A DNA stretch of 64,000 bases from Spisula solida (taxonomy: Eukaryota; Mollusca; Bivalvia; Venerida; Mactridae): the NCBI GenBank assembly GCA_947247005.1, contig OX365955.1, positions 21,123,322 through 21,187,321 on the forward strand. Direction: 5' to 3'. Position numbers and translations under genes: made by a program. Position 1 is the stretch's first letter, and every line of letters starts with the position of its first letter. Positions 11,016 to 26,000 of this stretch are shown here, in pieces. The notes beneath the pieces are model-generated. The model saw only the letters and a list, made by a program, of their open reading frames with translations, ran no database searches and was not told the origin of the DNA.

Positions 11016-14000
11016 GTAAGCTAGTATTATTGGTCTGTGAAAACTTGTTCTAAAGCATAAATACTGTGAATGTTTTAATAGTTGAAGTAATGGTCTTGAT
11101 CTGCCGTATGTGCAAGTATATATATGTGCTGTCTGCTTGTAAAAATGTTGGCAAAATTTGAGAATCTGTACGAGGTGAGTACCCCCTCTGTAGGGATTTT
11201 GGAGCAAGCAGACACAACAAAGCACATTAAGTGTATGAGGAAATGTCACTGTGTTCGAGCTGTGTTAGGGCTACAGATTCACCCTAGTATGCAGACGCGG
11301 ATCCAGGATTTGGTGTGAGGGGGGATGTAAATCTTGACTTACATACATGAGCGGCACATGTAAAGACAGTCTCTGTACAATAACTGGACAATCGCACAGA
11401 TTTTGTAAGCTCTAAGCATGTGACGTTGTAAGCACTTAACATGCAGCCACTCACGGTCAGGGGCAACTGGCGTTGACGTCCTCACGCAAACTCCCAACGT
11501 TTTCGGCTAACTGTAGTGGCGTAAGCCTATCCAAAAGATGTATGTGCTATAAGCATGCATGCTGGGCTGTGACCAGGCCTCAAGGCTTGCCCTATGGTAT
11601 TGTGAATGCCTAATGTCCTAATGTATTGTTAAGGCTAGTCCTTTGATATTCTGAAAGCTTATCCATGTTGGACTGAGACATGATCCAGTGCTTGGGTATT
11701 CATTTTTACTACCAGTCATCCACTTGTGAAGGACGTGACCTTGCGGAGTGAGTATATAGGCTTGCTTGAAATATCCATTTTTGGGGCTGTGGATGATTCA
11801 TTCTATGTCTGACTCTTGAGTGGATGACTAGGTGCTGCTGTCATTTCTGTGTGGCTTTGGATTGTCTGTGCGCTACAGTATTTATATACTCAAGACAAAA
11901 AGTTTTTTCAATATGTTTCAATGGCGGATTAAATAACTCGGCAACAGTGCTGGGGGTGTTATTCTGCATTATTAGGTGCACTTTTAAAAAGTCAACAGAA
12001 AAAACTTTCAATATTGATCTCGTCCCAGAATGAAGTTGAATCATTGGTAGTCACTGTAAACAATGTCACTCAGCATTATAATGTGCATGGGCAGGCAGTT
12101 CTTCACATACAGGTCCATTATAGACATAATAATACAGAGGATCTACACTACCCACCAAAAATAAGTATACAGATGTTATTTCCCCATTTACTTGCCTGTA
12201 ATAACACTACATGCAAAACAGTGAAACAACAATATTTTTGAAGAAAATGGATATTTCTGTTTATTAAGAGTAAAGACCATACATTAATTGGTATCCTAGG
12301 TGCAAAATATAAAATGTCTTCATCCCGCTTGAATGGTAACTTCGTCACAAAAAGATGGAAAATTCTTCATCTTAATTTCTTTCTCTTTTTTAACTCATAT
12401 AGTAACTGTAGTTTCAGAAACTAGTATAATTGTGACCGTCTGATATTGAATAATTTAACCAAGTTTAATTTTGCAACAATTATTTACTGTATACTTATTT
12501 TTGGTAAAATTTTGGTATATCACAACTGACTCGTTGGCTGCTTGGTTTGAGCTTGGTTTGAGGTGACTCTTATGATAGAAAGGACTCATATCTATATAGA
12601 TATGCTTTAAAAACATTTGTTTATGCTTAAGTCTGTGTATTTAGTATAACAACCGCCACTTATTTCATTTACAACCCATTTAAATACCATTAAAATGGCT
12701 TATATTGTACTTGATAGATGTTATCGCATTTTAAAACAGAAAATTGAAAGAGATGAATTCACAAAACAAATTCTGACAAAAAATCAGCATAAAACTGCTG
12801 TAGATGTTTATGGCCATTTTGTATGTTGTGTTTTTTGTATAAACTTATTCAGCACACAACGTATTAAAGGAATATATGAATAATGTGTTGATGATTGCAG
12901 TACAGTACAAGCTCTGTAGAGAAACACCCTTTGAGAGCTGCAAATATTGGCCGTCATTTAGAGGTTATGGCTCAACAGAGGTTAAATTAATGGTAAATGT
13001 CAGCACATGGAAACTTTGAAAGTGTTATTGTTTAGAGGTTAATGCTCTACAAAGGAGAGATTCAGTGATTTTTTTCCTTCTTTGTTTGCTACCGGTAAAC
13101 GGTACCTTCCCAATCATAAAAAGGCTATAATTGTCCAAAATTTGAAGGGAGAAATTCCCAATGAACATTTAAAATTTTTTTATTTCAAAATCGGACATAA
13201 AATGACGAAGTTATGAACATTTTTGACAAGAGGTCAAGCATAAAAGTTTACAGAAACTAGTTAAACAGTCACATGTATACCCTTTTTCTGTTTTATTTGG
13301 CCTTTCTGCTACATGAAAATTCCCAATTTCAAGTTGTCACGACGCGAAAATTCCCAATCTGTACGGACCCGGACCCTTTCCAAAAGAAACGAAAAAAATC
13401 ACTGAGATTATACTGTATTGTCAAAGCTATAGCACAGAGAATTTGACCTGATCCTGACCTATATGCATAAATGTATTACAAGGTTCTTGCATGGAATATA
13501 TAAGTTTCTGCAAGCTAATTGTGCAATATCGGTCCTTTAGATTTGCGTTGGTATTACACCCCGAGCATCTTCGTGATACTTCCCGCTAATGATAACATAC
13601 AACTGGGATTATGAATATATATATAGACAATATATCAGCTGTTAAATAATGCTAATAAAAAGTAGAGAGTAATGTCAAATTATCCGTACTATACAGTTTG
13701 TAGAGCAATTTTAAAATAGGCAGATCCTGAATAGATTCAAAGGTTATATAGGTTATGTACTTCCATGACATTCAGGCAGTCATGTTCTCCACTTGTGGAG
13801 AGTTGTCAGCTGCTTCCGGAAGAGCAAGAAATTGTAGATGATTTACCTATTTTGATCAAAGGACCGTCATGATATTGCTGGAGAAATATTGGAGAAATGG
13901 CGTAAAACCCTTTGAAAAATGTATAATCAATTTTACTCCTTTCCACATAAATCATTGCTTTTGTTTTAATAGAGGGTCTTCTTTTGAACATATCATTGCT

Positions 14001-17000
14001 ATTGTTTTAACAGAAGGCGTTCTTGTGCTCATATTTGCTATTGTTGAAACAAAGAATTTAGAAGGGATTGATTTAAATAATTCACATTATAAAATGGCGG
14101 TTCTAATGATATTTTTATTACGAATAAAAGAAGTACATCAAACCCCCTGTGTCTACATAGTGTTGTATTTTATATGGTAAATTGATTTTATTCTTTAGAA
14201 CTGTTTATTTATAGAGATTATCATTTTACTTTCATTGTGCTTACTTTCGGTAAGTCTCGTTACCGTATTCTCCATCTCAGTGTTTTTGTAAAATTTCTCA
14301 AATATTGTCTTAAGTTTCTATTTTGTCACTGGCCTTTGGAAACAACAGGTTATAGGGGTTCAATGACTGGCCGTGACATTTCAAAGTCATGAAAAATGGT
14401 GTTGAAGTATGTTGCTTGCTTGGCGCTCAGTGTAAAGGAGTAGTTCCACGATTGGTCCAGTGTCACAATGATCATCATCACAGTGGTCAAGTAGCCTGTG
14501 GGTGATCGTCACTTTGGATCGTGTCTGGTTCCTGGTTCAAATCTGTTTCCTATCCAACCAGAGATGAAATGGTCAGAAATCCAGAGGTCACAGCTGTTAT
14601 TCCTTGAGTTACACAACTGTCTTTTCTTGATGTCAGATTCATTGGCTTATCTAAGGTTATTTGTCAGGGAAAAAAGGATGACCACACACTCGCGACTGTC
14701 TCAGTTGAAAGCCAACAAACAAATAAACAAGATTGTCTGTGACTTGTTTGTCAACTTTATAAGACCTTAAATAAAAACTTTGTAATTCACATACAGTTAA
14801 AGTTACGCTATTGTTCTATATCATAGACAGGTTATCGACCTTTCCGAGTAGCTTGTATAAAACATGGGTATAATAAATTTAAATATCAGGTTTTTGTACA
14901 CAAGAACTGTCAAAAATTACATTTCTTTAGATATTTCAATATAAATTATTCAACTAGATTTGAATAGATCTATTTCAAGCATTCTTATTAAAGGAAAATT
15001 GTACTATATTAAACTAATCAACCATGGATAACAACACAATATTGATTTGAAAAATTTAATCATTCATAAATTTAATGGGTTGAATTTCTCCATATTATGG
15101 CACAATTAATCATTATGGGCATAGATGCAGCCCATAATTTAAATGTGAACAAAAACGAACATTTGGGCAACTTAGGAAATAAAACTTTGAGCTTTGAAGA
15201 AATAATTCATGCTTTAATGCCCATTTTTATATTGTCTGGTAAAACGTATAATTAATATTCTTGTTTGTTTATGAAATTGACACCTTATTGATGTCAGTTA
15301 ACATTAAGATTATAACAAATACCTTAATATATAGTCGCCTGCATACAATGCTTCATTGAGATATGACTAACTTGGTCAACCTTGATAAATTATGAAACAG
15401 TAGATGGAAATTATAAAGAGAATACCATTTTCATGTTTTAATAACCACCTCAGTTTATATGAAATACATACCGACAAAAAAGCAAGAACTTGCAAGTAGG
15501 TTCAGCAAAGCGCAGTGAAATATTTAAAAGCAATGATAGTATTTGAGTATATTATCTCCCTTTAACAAACATTTTACATGTTTATTCCAAAATCCCCTAC
15601 AAAAAAAACCCACTTAATTTATTAAGTTAATTTATCATTATCTTAATATTATGATAAAAAACTAATAAGCAATGTTAGTAAAACTGTACCAAAGTGTTAA
15701 GGCTTTTTTATATTATAATGAGTTTTGATATTATTTATTATGATTAGTTTTAGGTTTCCAAGGACTTGGACAAATTGTAACTAATTGCAGTATAAAGCCT
15801 GTTGTACAGTTTCTCAAGTATTAAGATACAGGTTTATGACAATTCTACAATGGTCCACTTCCTACTTGAAACAACAATTTGATCCCTCACTTTCAAATCA
15901 ATACCTCAAACTGTTTTCAAGGCATGATAATTCATTTTATTCACCTTAGAGTCAGCCTTCTAAATCCCATCAATGTCCTTGGTTTTATACCCTTGCATTT
16001 AACTTGATCAAATTAATGAAATTGATCTATATAATAAATTACTCTCTTATCTGTAACCTTGTGTGATCTATGTGTTTGTCTGTTTTTTTTGTGACATTCA
16101 GGTAAAATTATTATAAATCCTTACCATACAGGGGTTTGGGTTTAATTTGTAGACTGGGTTCAAACTATATTTGTCACATGACCTGTGGCCGAGCAGTGCC
16201 GTGAAGACATGCCGGAAATAAAGTTCAGCGTTCCCAGAGTGTGCAATAAATATTTAAATTTAAGCCTGACGTGGCGTTAGCAAATCCGTGTGATGAATTG
16301 AATCTTACATTCGTTTGATTAAACTCATCTACATAAACAATATGAAACTTGGCAAAACGTTGTGTCATATTTTGTCAACTCCTTTAATAACACTTGTATG
16401 TATTGAGCACTCATGCAAGATCATCTATCTATTAGAACTCAGTATTGCAACCATTCTGTCCACATGATACTGTCACTGAATGCCAGATGCAGTCAAACTA
16501 TTTCAATATTTTGTGTCTTAAAACATTATTTAGGCCAGAGTTTTTATACGCCCGTTGAAAACGGGACGTATTATGTGAACACCCTTGGCGGGCGGGCGGG
16601 CGGGCGGCGGGCGTGCGGGCGGCGGCGTCCAGTAATTTGTCTGTACTCTAGCGCAAACAGTTTTCATCCGATCATCTTTTAACTTGCTGACAATGCTTAT
16701 GGGCATAATATCTAGGCCAAGTTCGATTATAGGCCAAATCGGCCTAGGCCTTATTGGGTTATGGTCCTTTAATTACCAAATAAGTATGAAATTGGCCATG
16801 TCTGTACTCTAGCGCAAACAGTTTTCATCCGATCATCTTCACACTTGCTGACAATGCTTATGGGCATCATATCTAGGCCAAGTTCGATTATAGGCCAAAT
16901 CAGCCTAGGCCTTATTGGGTTATGGTCCTTTAATTACCAAATAAGTATGAAATTGGCCTTGTCTGTACTTTAGCGCAAACAGTTTTCATCCGATCATCTT

Positions 17001-20000
17001 CAATCTTGCTGACAATGCTTATGGGCATAATATCTAGACCAAGTTCGATTATAGGCCAAATCGGCCTAGGCCTTATTGGGTTATGGTCCTTTAATTACCA
17101 AATAAGTATGAAATTGGCCTTGTCTGTACTCTAACGCAAACAGTTTTCATCCGATCATCTTCAAACTTGCTGACAATGCTTATGGGCCAAGATTGATTAT
17201 AGGCTAAATCGTCCTAGGCCTTATTTGGTTATGATCCTATAATTACCAAAATAAATGTCAAATTGACATTGTCTGTTCTCTAGTGCAAAGAGTTTTCATC
17301 TGAGTATCTTCAAACTTGGTGACAATGTTCATGGATATAATATCTAAGACAAGTTCAATTGTAGGCCAAATCAGCCTAGGCCTTCTTGGGTTATGGTCTT
17401 TTAATTAAAAAAAAGGTTGGATTGTTTGTTTTTTTCATTCACCATGCTTTGAGACTCACCATGCCCCAAGACGGGCGTATTTTGTGACATTTTGGCACTC
17501 TTGTTTAATTTTTTGTTACTCCGACATTTTTGAAAAAGAAGTCCACAGGAGGAGGGAAAAAAATAATAACAAAAACTCCCAAAATGTAGTTGATGGTAGA
17601 TTGTAGTCAATGACAGTCCATTATTGAAAGCAACAATGTTAGTTCTAACAGCAAATTTATCTTATCACAAATACAGCCCATAAAAATTATGTATCTGTAT
17701 CATTGGTGAAGAATTTTTAAAAAAATACAGAAATTTAATTACAGGTACATTTTATTTCAAAATAAATTTCAGTTAGATATTTTTCAATGATACCTATGGC
17801 ACAGTGGTAAATGAGAGCACTATACCTACTTATCATTTGTAAAATATTTAAATACATAATAAAACAAGGTGTATAGTAACATTAATTACCATCAAATATT
17901 TGATACAACAAATTTGTACATTAGTACAATTTTAGATTTCCAATTTTTATTTTTTTTGAAAATGCCAAAAAATAGGGCAGGAGGGTCCGAGTAACGAAAA
18001 ATCAAAGAACTCTGGCCTTATTTATTAATAACTTTGAGTAAAGAAATAATGACAAATCACAAAGTTCATTAAACAAACGTAATTGGGAATTCAATTTCAA
18101 TGCTTCATCTGTGTGTCATTATCAAGTTTTTTTGTTTTTTTATTTGCTATTATTTATCTTCGCCATATGGGCGAGGCCCCCAGAAGAGGTTAGTCACTTT
18201 AGTTCTTGGGGGATAGTGCATGATACAGAAGATTCCCCAGTTCCAGAAGCACCCCCGGTTCTTTTACGTGTCAATGTAAAACATCATACACGGGACCTCG
18301 CTTAACGTCTCATCCGAAAGACTGTTAGTAATTTTAGTTATGTTGGGTGGGGAACACTGAAAAGCATTTCTATTTTTGACCGTCTGGAGGAGGGATCAAA
18401 CTCACAACCTTCGGATCAGTAGTCAGTAGCTCTTACCACTAGACCAACTGTCTTGTCCACCCAACATTATCAAGACCGGCATGCACAATTATAGCATCTT
18501 TCAATTACTTAATACTTGGATATAGTGTTAGATAACAAAATAATCCAGTGGATAATTTAGGTATGGCTTATCTGTTGAATCAATAGTCTTACTATGATAT
18601 TACCGGTATGAATCAATACTCACCTTTAAAGGTTTTGATATCTTCTTGTGACATCACAGTCACTTGTATTATAGCATCAGAGCCAATTAATTGATGAGTT
18701 ATCAAATTTAAGTTTAATACTGAGCTAAGTCATACAGAGTCACATTATCCTGATACTCGTGTACGACATGAACAGCCCTGAAGGGTCAACTAGTTCATGA
18801 ACGACCCTGAAGCTTAAATGTAAAGGTACCTGATGAATTTCATGGTTTTGGATTAAATCGGCAACCTCTCATGTTCCCGATGCAGACATTCCAACCACAG
18901 GTAACTGTAGCATTGAAAAAGAATTTTAAAAAATAAAATATTTTTTGGGTAAAATTTATACATCTTCAACTTTATATCAATTTCTGTAAAAAAAAAACTT
19001 CATCAATATGATCTTTAGTTTATACTAATTTATTTAAAGTCGATTGTGAAACAAGTTTTCCAACTTATATTAATCACTCTCGACACCTCATTCTTGATGT
19101 TATTCATCGCTACCAGGGTATGAGAGAACTTCATCAATGATACATTTAACTGTGATTCCAACCGTTTATAAAATTCAATTAAGTTATGAAATATTTGCCA
19201 AAATTATATTTCTGTTCAATTATGGACTACCTTCTGTGCCTCTGTGATAATGATGCCTGCCTCGAGTATACTGAGGGAAGGAGTTGCACCTCTTGGCTCA
19301 TTCCAAGCAACACAATTTAATTATAAAATATCTTTATTCAACAACTGGACTTTAAATTTTAGTCATAAGAAATTTTTAGTAACCTTAATAAATAATAATC
19401 CCGTTAACCTCAGTGATATATATATCCATTACTATAGTAATAATCAAGGGAGGTAATATCCTTTCAAGAATTTACAAATTGAAATGCAGTAGTCTCCCCT
19501 GATGCTTAATTGTCACTGATCATATTTAAATGTCAGTTTTGTGGTTTATACATTCTTATTTGGCAGCCAGATACCATACATTTTTTACATCTTTTCCACA
19601 ATGTCATCACATGATGTATGTGTTTATTCGGGTTTAATGCCATTTCTCAACAATTTTTCTGTCATTTACAATAGCTGATTCATCTGACCAGTTTTCCTGA
19701 ACTATACATTCTAATTTGTACTAACTCGCCCCTCCACAAGGAATCAGCAACTTCTCCACATGCGGAGGAAAATCGGCAATGATGTCAAATTTTCTTGGTA
19801 GTGTAAGACGTCAAGCTCGGGGAATCGAACTTAGATGGCCGTGTCACTTATCGAGCGCACTAACCACTGTACTACCGCTGCGGCTCTCCATAATTTTGTG
19901 AAGGACATAACAAAGTCAATGTCACTAAAGGATATAACATGTCTTACATGGCTTTCAAACTTGGATCATCTAAACAACATTGTATTACACCTGGCAAAAA

Positions 20001-23000
20001 AGAAACATCTACTATATAGTAGATTGGTTAATTTTGCTCCTGCCAGAACTCTATAATAATAAGATTTTCAATTAAAATTCTTGCTGGCAAATAGAAACAC
20101 CCTTCTTTACTAAGCTTAACTAAGCTGTAATGATATCAATAAATGAAGGTTTAAACCACCGTCAACATGTAACCCTTGTTCTGTTCTGGTTTTTAGCTTA
20201 TTGAGAAGAAAACACAGAAAACATGCATGGGCTTGATGGCAATTAATTGTGGGCTTCAATTAACAGTTTCTAAGTTTCATTGTTGTTAAATTATTCTCAG
20301 TAATAACAAAGAATGTTTCTGTATGTTGTAAAAGATTTTGAAAAATAATGTATAGTAAATGAGTTCTACTTCTAGTAAGTCGCAAAATTAATGTTGTATA
20401 TTGCAGTATTTGCCTGGTATATAATAAATGTAATGTGCTTATTAAGCCTAGGTCCCACTGAGGAATTCCACGTCGGAAATTTTCTCCTGATTTCTTCCGA
20501 TACCACCCGATTCATCACAATTACTTCCAATATCAAAAACTGTCTCATGACTTCCCCGAAGCTTCCCCTTAGACCACGCAGAGGTGGTTCCAGATGTCCT
20601 GATAGCTCATTATAATTTCCATTAGGAGTTCATCGCGGATGCAAAAAATGCTCAGTGGGACCTAGGCTTAAAATGGGCAAAAGTTGCCCATTTTATTCTT
20701 AACTTATATCAATCAAGGTGAATGATTGGTGGTGCCGATCAGACGTAATTTGAACATATTTTAAGTTTGTTGCACATATGTTTGTATATTAAACTCAATG
20801 GCAAACGACCTGTTAGTTTTTGTACCATTATGAATGGATTAAATTTGCTTGACTTAAGCTATAGTCTGATCGACTGGCATAAACAGGTGTATATAGTGGG
20901 TAGCCTGGTTGGTATGTTAGTATGATCTGATCGTCTGTCGATCAAACACTAATATATATATTATACAGTTTAAATATTAAACTTTAACAAAGAAACACAG
21001 AAATAACTGTTTTTTATTTTTCAACATGTGTACTGTATCAAATCTTACTGTTAAAAGTAGAAAGTTTTGTGGGACCTGATAGTAATGACCACTGCCAGGA
21101 CCTCGTAGAAAGTTTTGTGGGACCTGATAGTCATGACCACTGCCAGGACCTCGTAGAAAATTTTGTGGGACCTGATAGTCATGACCACTGCCAGGACCTC
21201 TCAATCTGTAGTAAAAGCATCAACAACTCAAACCACGTACAATGCCAGCCTTTAAAACTAGTATCAAAAATCATTTTAAACAATAATGGAATGTCAATTT
21301 ATATTCATGGGAAAGTTTAGTAATATTTAATGTATATAACCCAAAGCTTTTATAAATTTAACTAGTATGTAATAAATGTTGTTTAAATAAATACTATGTA
21401 TATGTAAATATAGTTCTAAATTCTGTATAAATCGGTTCCACATGATTTTTTATAGAAAGAAAGGTGATAAGATTAGGTGTATTATCTGGTATTTAAATAT
21501 TCATTAATAAAGTATACAAGCTTGCTATATGTGAATAACTGAGGCAGCATTGAGATAATCAATGTTTGACGTCTAGGCCATGATTAAATAAAGGTTTGTT
21601 TGACATTAAACATACCAGCCTGGCTTTCAACGAAAGTTACCAACAATCAAGTTAAAAAATCAGATTTTTGTCACTATAACAACACCTTCAAAATTTTCCT
21701 AATCAGCTATTTTACTAGTAATATGACCTGTGTTGAGCAGTCATCTCCTTTAGGGTGCTGCTCTACAGAGGGTGTACTGTAATAACATGCAAACAAATAC
21801 TTGCCGAGTATGTTTTGCTGGGTATATAATGCTGTAGACTTTACGAAAACTGTCAGTCAAATTTTCGGTCTGACACAAAGTCTGTATTAAACAAATATTT
21901 TTTAATGTGAGCCTTATACAGTATTTTTTGCCGAGTTTTATATACTGTGTGTTTTATGTAAGGCATAATCAGTTGGCATGATAAAACAATTCTTTTCAAA
22001 TACTATAATAGTATATGTTTAAATTAACCAATTTTCTAAACTAAACACTCCACGCTCCATTGATCAATTGTATTGTGCCGTGTTGGAACGGTCAAAGAAT
22101 TTTTCGTAAATTATTTTAATTCCTTAAAAAGTTTATTAACAAATGATGAAAAAAATGAAATAAATAAGTTTGCAAAATTTGTTTTGGTTAAGCTTTAGGA
22201 CTGGAGTTATGTGTATAGTGAATTACGCGAGTGTATGTTAAAGATTGAGGGATTTAATAGTGTTGGTATGTAGGAGTTTTCGGTGTACGAACAAGGTTTT
22301 TGATATGAACTTCGACAATAACTTAATACCCTAGTGATAAATGATGGGAGATATAGGGATCTCTATGGAATTATTCCTTTCTTTACCCACCACAGTGAAT
22401 TGTGACATACTCAATATCACAGTCGTTGGAAATATGACAAGTTGGGAAAAGTGATTTTAATTGTTTATTACCGGATTAAATTATAAAATAAGCAGATAAC
22501 ATTTGGAAGTGTGTGTTGATTTGTTTTGTTAAGTTCTTTAAGCTCTTATTATATTTTCAAGGGCTGTTAAGTTTGATTTTCATTTCGTCAGGTTGTGTTT
22601 GAAGTTATAAAATCAACAATAAGTCTGTGATGTAAAATATTAGCATACAATACTTACTTTATGGAGGCTATTTGTTGGCGTCCAATTACTGATTGAATGG
22701 AAGTCATTATACTAGTCTTTCACTGAGATATTTAAATTATTGAATTATTTACTATTACCATTATTTTCGCTGCCAGTTTTGCTTATAACTGTTCAACATT
22801 TTAATGGTCGTGTTGTAGAGTCGGTATTGGAGGCATAGTTTTGTAAACTTTACAAAAGTGATTTTATCTTGTTTTTATAGACATTCCAAACACTGTGTAT
22901 ATGATTGTTAGATCGTTGGTGGATTTATACAAGAACTGGACATGATATATTGACCATTGATTGTGGATTTAGATTTTGAAATCACATTTTATACTCAAAT

Positions 23001-26000
23001 GTGTTTGAATATTTAAGTGTAGGAAGTGAAAATACAACTGTATGAGACTATGGTAGATTAACATCCACTTTGATGTGTGCCACTTGATGTAGTGTGAATC
23101 GTTCAGTTTGAGAAGGAATTATGTTTGAGTCCAGCATGGATTTGTGGGCTAGATTTATTTTTATCATTAACATGCTTGTAGTTTGGTATGTGCTGTTTAA
23201 ACGATAGGATTCGCATCTGAGAGCTTACTGTTTTACTATGGATTTTGGCTTCTTGTTCTGATTTAAATGTCAAATGCAGCAACGTGAATATTTAGTGAAC
23301 GTACCAAGCATGGTGAATTCTGCCAATAAAGAGACACAGGAGTCGGCCAGTATGGACAATGTACCGAAACTTCCACCGCTGGCCTGTGCTCAATCATACT
23401 CGGAGAATCCGTATGAGATTGACCTTTCATTTCGTAGTCTTGATATTCTGGCTTTTAAAGAACAGCAAAGGAGACGTAAGTAACTTTCAGTGTCCATTTT
23501 TTGTGAGGCTAAACTTTCAGTGTCCATTTTTTGTGAGGCTCAACATTCAGTGACCATTTTTTGTGAGGCTAAACTTTCAGTGTCCATTTTTTGTGAGGCT
23601 GAACATTCAGTGATAAATTTTTGTGAGGCTGAACATTCAGTGACCATTTTTTATGAGGCTGAACATTCAGTGACCATTTTTTGTGAGGTTAAACTTTCAG
23701 TGACCATTTTTTGTGAGGCTGAACATTCAGTGACCATTTTTTGTATGGCTGAACATTCAGTGACCATTTCTTGTGAGGCTGAACATTCAGTGTCCATTTT
23801 TTGTGAGGCTGAACTTTCTGTGACTCCATTGTTTGTGAGGCTGAACATTCAGTGACCATTTTTTGTGAGGCTGAACTTTCTGTGACTCCATTTTATATGA
23901 GACTAAATTTTCATTTTTTTGTGAGGCTGTAAAGTTTCAGTGTCCATTTTTGTGAGGCTGAATAAATAATGAAACTATACTAAGTGTAAATGGATTTATT
24001 GAGGCGGTCTATATGTGAAGTTTTGCTGTGCTCAAAAAGATAATATTAAGTCAGACAGGGAAGGCAGCACTCAACTTGACCAGCCGAGCACAGAAAACAT
24101 AAAAACATACAAGGCGCAATGCCCTACACACAAAAATGATTCGCCTAAGTCCCAGTTGTCAAAAAGCTGAATGAACGATTAGTTTGCCATCATTACAGTG
24201 AGACTTGGATAGTTTGTTGCTAATTCATTTGCAGCTCTGTTATTCAATAAATTCAAGTTTCTGTCTTTTAAATTCTTAATTTTGTTATAAACTTAATTTA
24301 TTTGTTGAAAATTGAGGTCATAGAGTACTCTAACCAATTCTACCTGAAAAATGTCTACTGTTATTCCGAATGTTTAATGTTACATATTTAATCCTCAGAC
24401 TTGCATTGATCAAATGGTCAAAATCTCTCTTGACCTAAAATTTGACCAGCCAATTTCGCTGCATTACTGTTATTTATTTAACAATGGTACTTTGATATGC
24501 AAATTGTTTGACCTGGAAAAGAAACTTTTGACTACAAAATTTATCTAATCTTCATTTTTTTGCTCCGGCATATAGAAATTGTCCTGTCTGTTTGTCCGTC
24601 TGTTCGTCCCATTAAAAATGTTAACCAAAACTTTTAAGTTGTTGAAACTCAAATATTTCAAAGTCCATCAAGGCATTGCTTTCAAACTTGGCAAACTTGT
24701 TGACCATCATAAACCCCTTACATTGCGAAAGCCATGAAACACTATCCAACATGCCAATAATACAAATTACAGACAAATTTGCTGTCATTTAAACACTTCT
24801 CTTTTGAATGCAAACAAATGGAGCTAAATTGGTTTTCAGAAACAATAAATATTAAAGTCATCCAAGAAGAGAAAAACATTACTCATAGTGATTCGCAGCC
24901 ACATTGAGTGTGAAATAAAAGATGGCCGGTACCTTTATTTCATTTCAACTTGCAAAAATAACATTTGAAAAAAAGAATTCATACAAATTTGTTTTTATAG
25001 GTCAATAATGTGAAAAAGTACATATTGTGACATATTTTATGAAACAAAGCTGGTGTTGCCAAATTTAAATGAAAAAAAAATTAAAGATCAAATTGAGAAA
25101 TGTCATGTTTGTTTAAATTAGCTCAGTTTGTGCTTGTATAATGTATACTAGTAAACAAATGTACAAGAATTTTAAATCTTGTGACTATAATTTTTTACTA
25201 AATATTTGTTAGATACATTTTTCCTGATCTTATAAATCTGTTGTTGACTTTTGATTACATATGTATCTTTATTTGCTTACACTTGTTCAATGATGTGTGC
25301 ATAGGACCTTGGCAAATATTTAGCTGTAACCCGAGATCTTCACACTGCAAACACTACACACACTGATTGTGTGCAGGAATATTTGTTGATTTTAATGATT
25401 GAAAAGTACTTTAACTTGTCAATTCTTCTTATTTCTGTTTGAACTGCAATACATACATATATGCACACTGCTTTAACTCCTGGTTATGATAGTGCAAGTA
25501 AGGGGTGTGCTGAATGTAGTGGGTGTGTCATCTGCTCATGTTTGACGCAGGTTCAAGCCATTGTTTATTTAGGGCCATCAACCGTACCTCTTTATTTAAA
25601 GGTCAAGTAGCTGTATTTTTTCAGTACAGGCATTTAGTATTGATTTAATTAATTTTTCTGCTTGCATAATGTGAAGCCCAATTACCCTATGGTTGCACCT
25701 TTTACTCCCCATCAGTGCTGAATAGTTCAGCAAACAAATGTTGATCACGATGGAGTTCCATAGATTAACATTAGTGAGCTGACGTGCCCAATCCAGCTAA
25801 ACACTAACAAGAGATCTTTGTAAAACATGTATGGCATTGCCCCCAAATTATTGCCAGTTAACTGGTCACATATCAATAGCAAGTAACCACTGTAACCTTC
25901 CTATAAAGTTTGAGGATACACAGCTCAACCATTCTTTAGTTATTGATTGGAAACCATCTGGTCAGACAGACAGACCAACAGACATACATACAGAAGCAGA

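Noticed and set aside
13869..14180. 103-codon plus-strand frame
   Set aside because: Low-complexity AT-rich composition, no motif, no splice sites, and it includes a short internal repetition (CATTGCTNTTGTTTTAA).
21069..21320. Frames on both strands over the 48-bp repeat
   Set aside because: Explained by a repeat period divisible by three; no other coding evidence.
23490..23855. 121-codon plus-strand frame with repeated [10 protein letters not shown]
   Set aside because: Open only because the intronic repeat has a 30-bp period; it starts after a strong donor.
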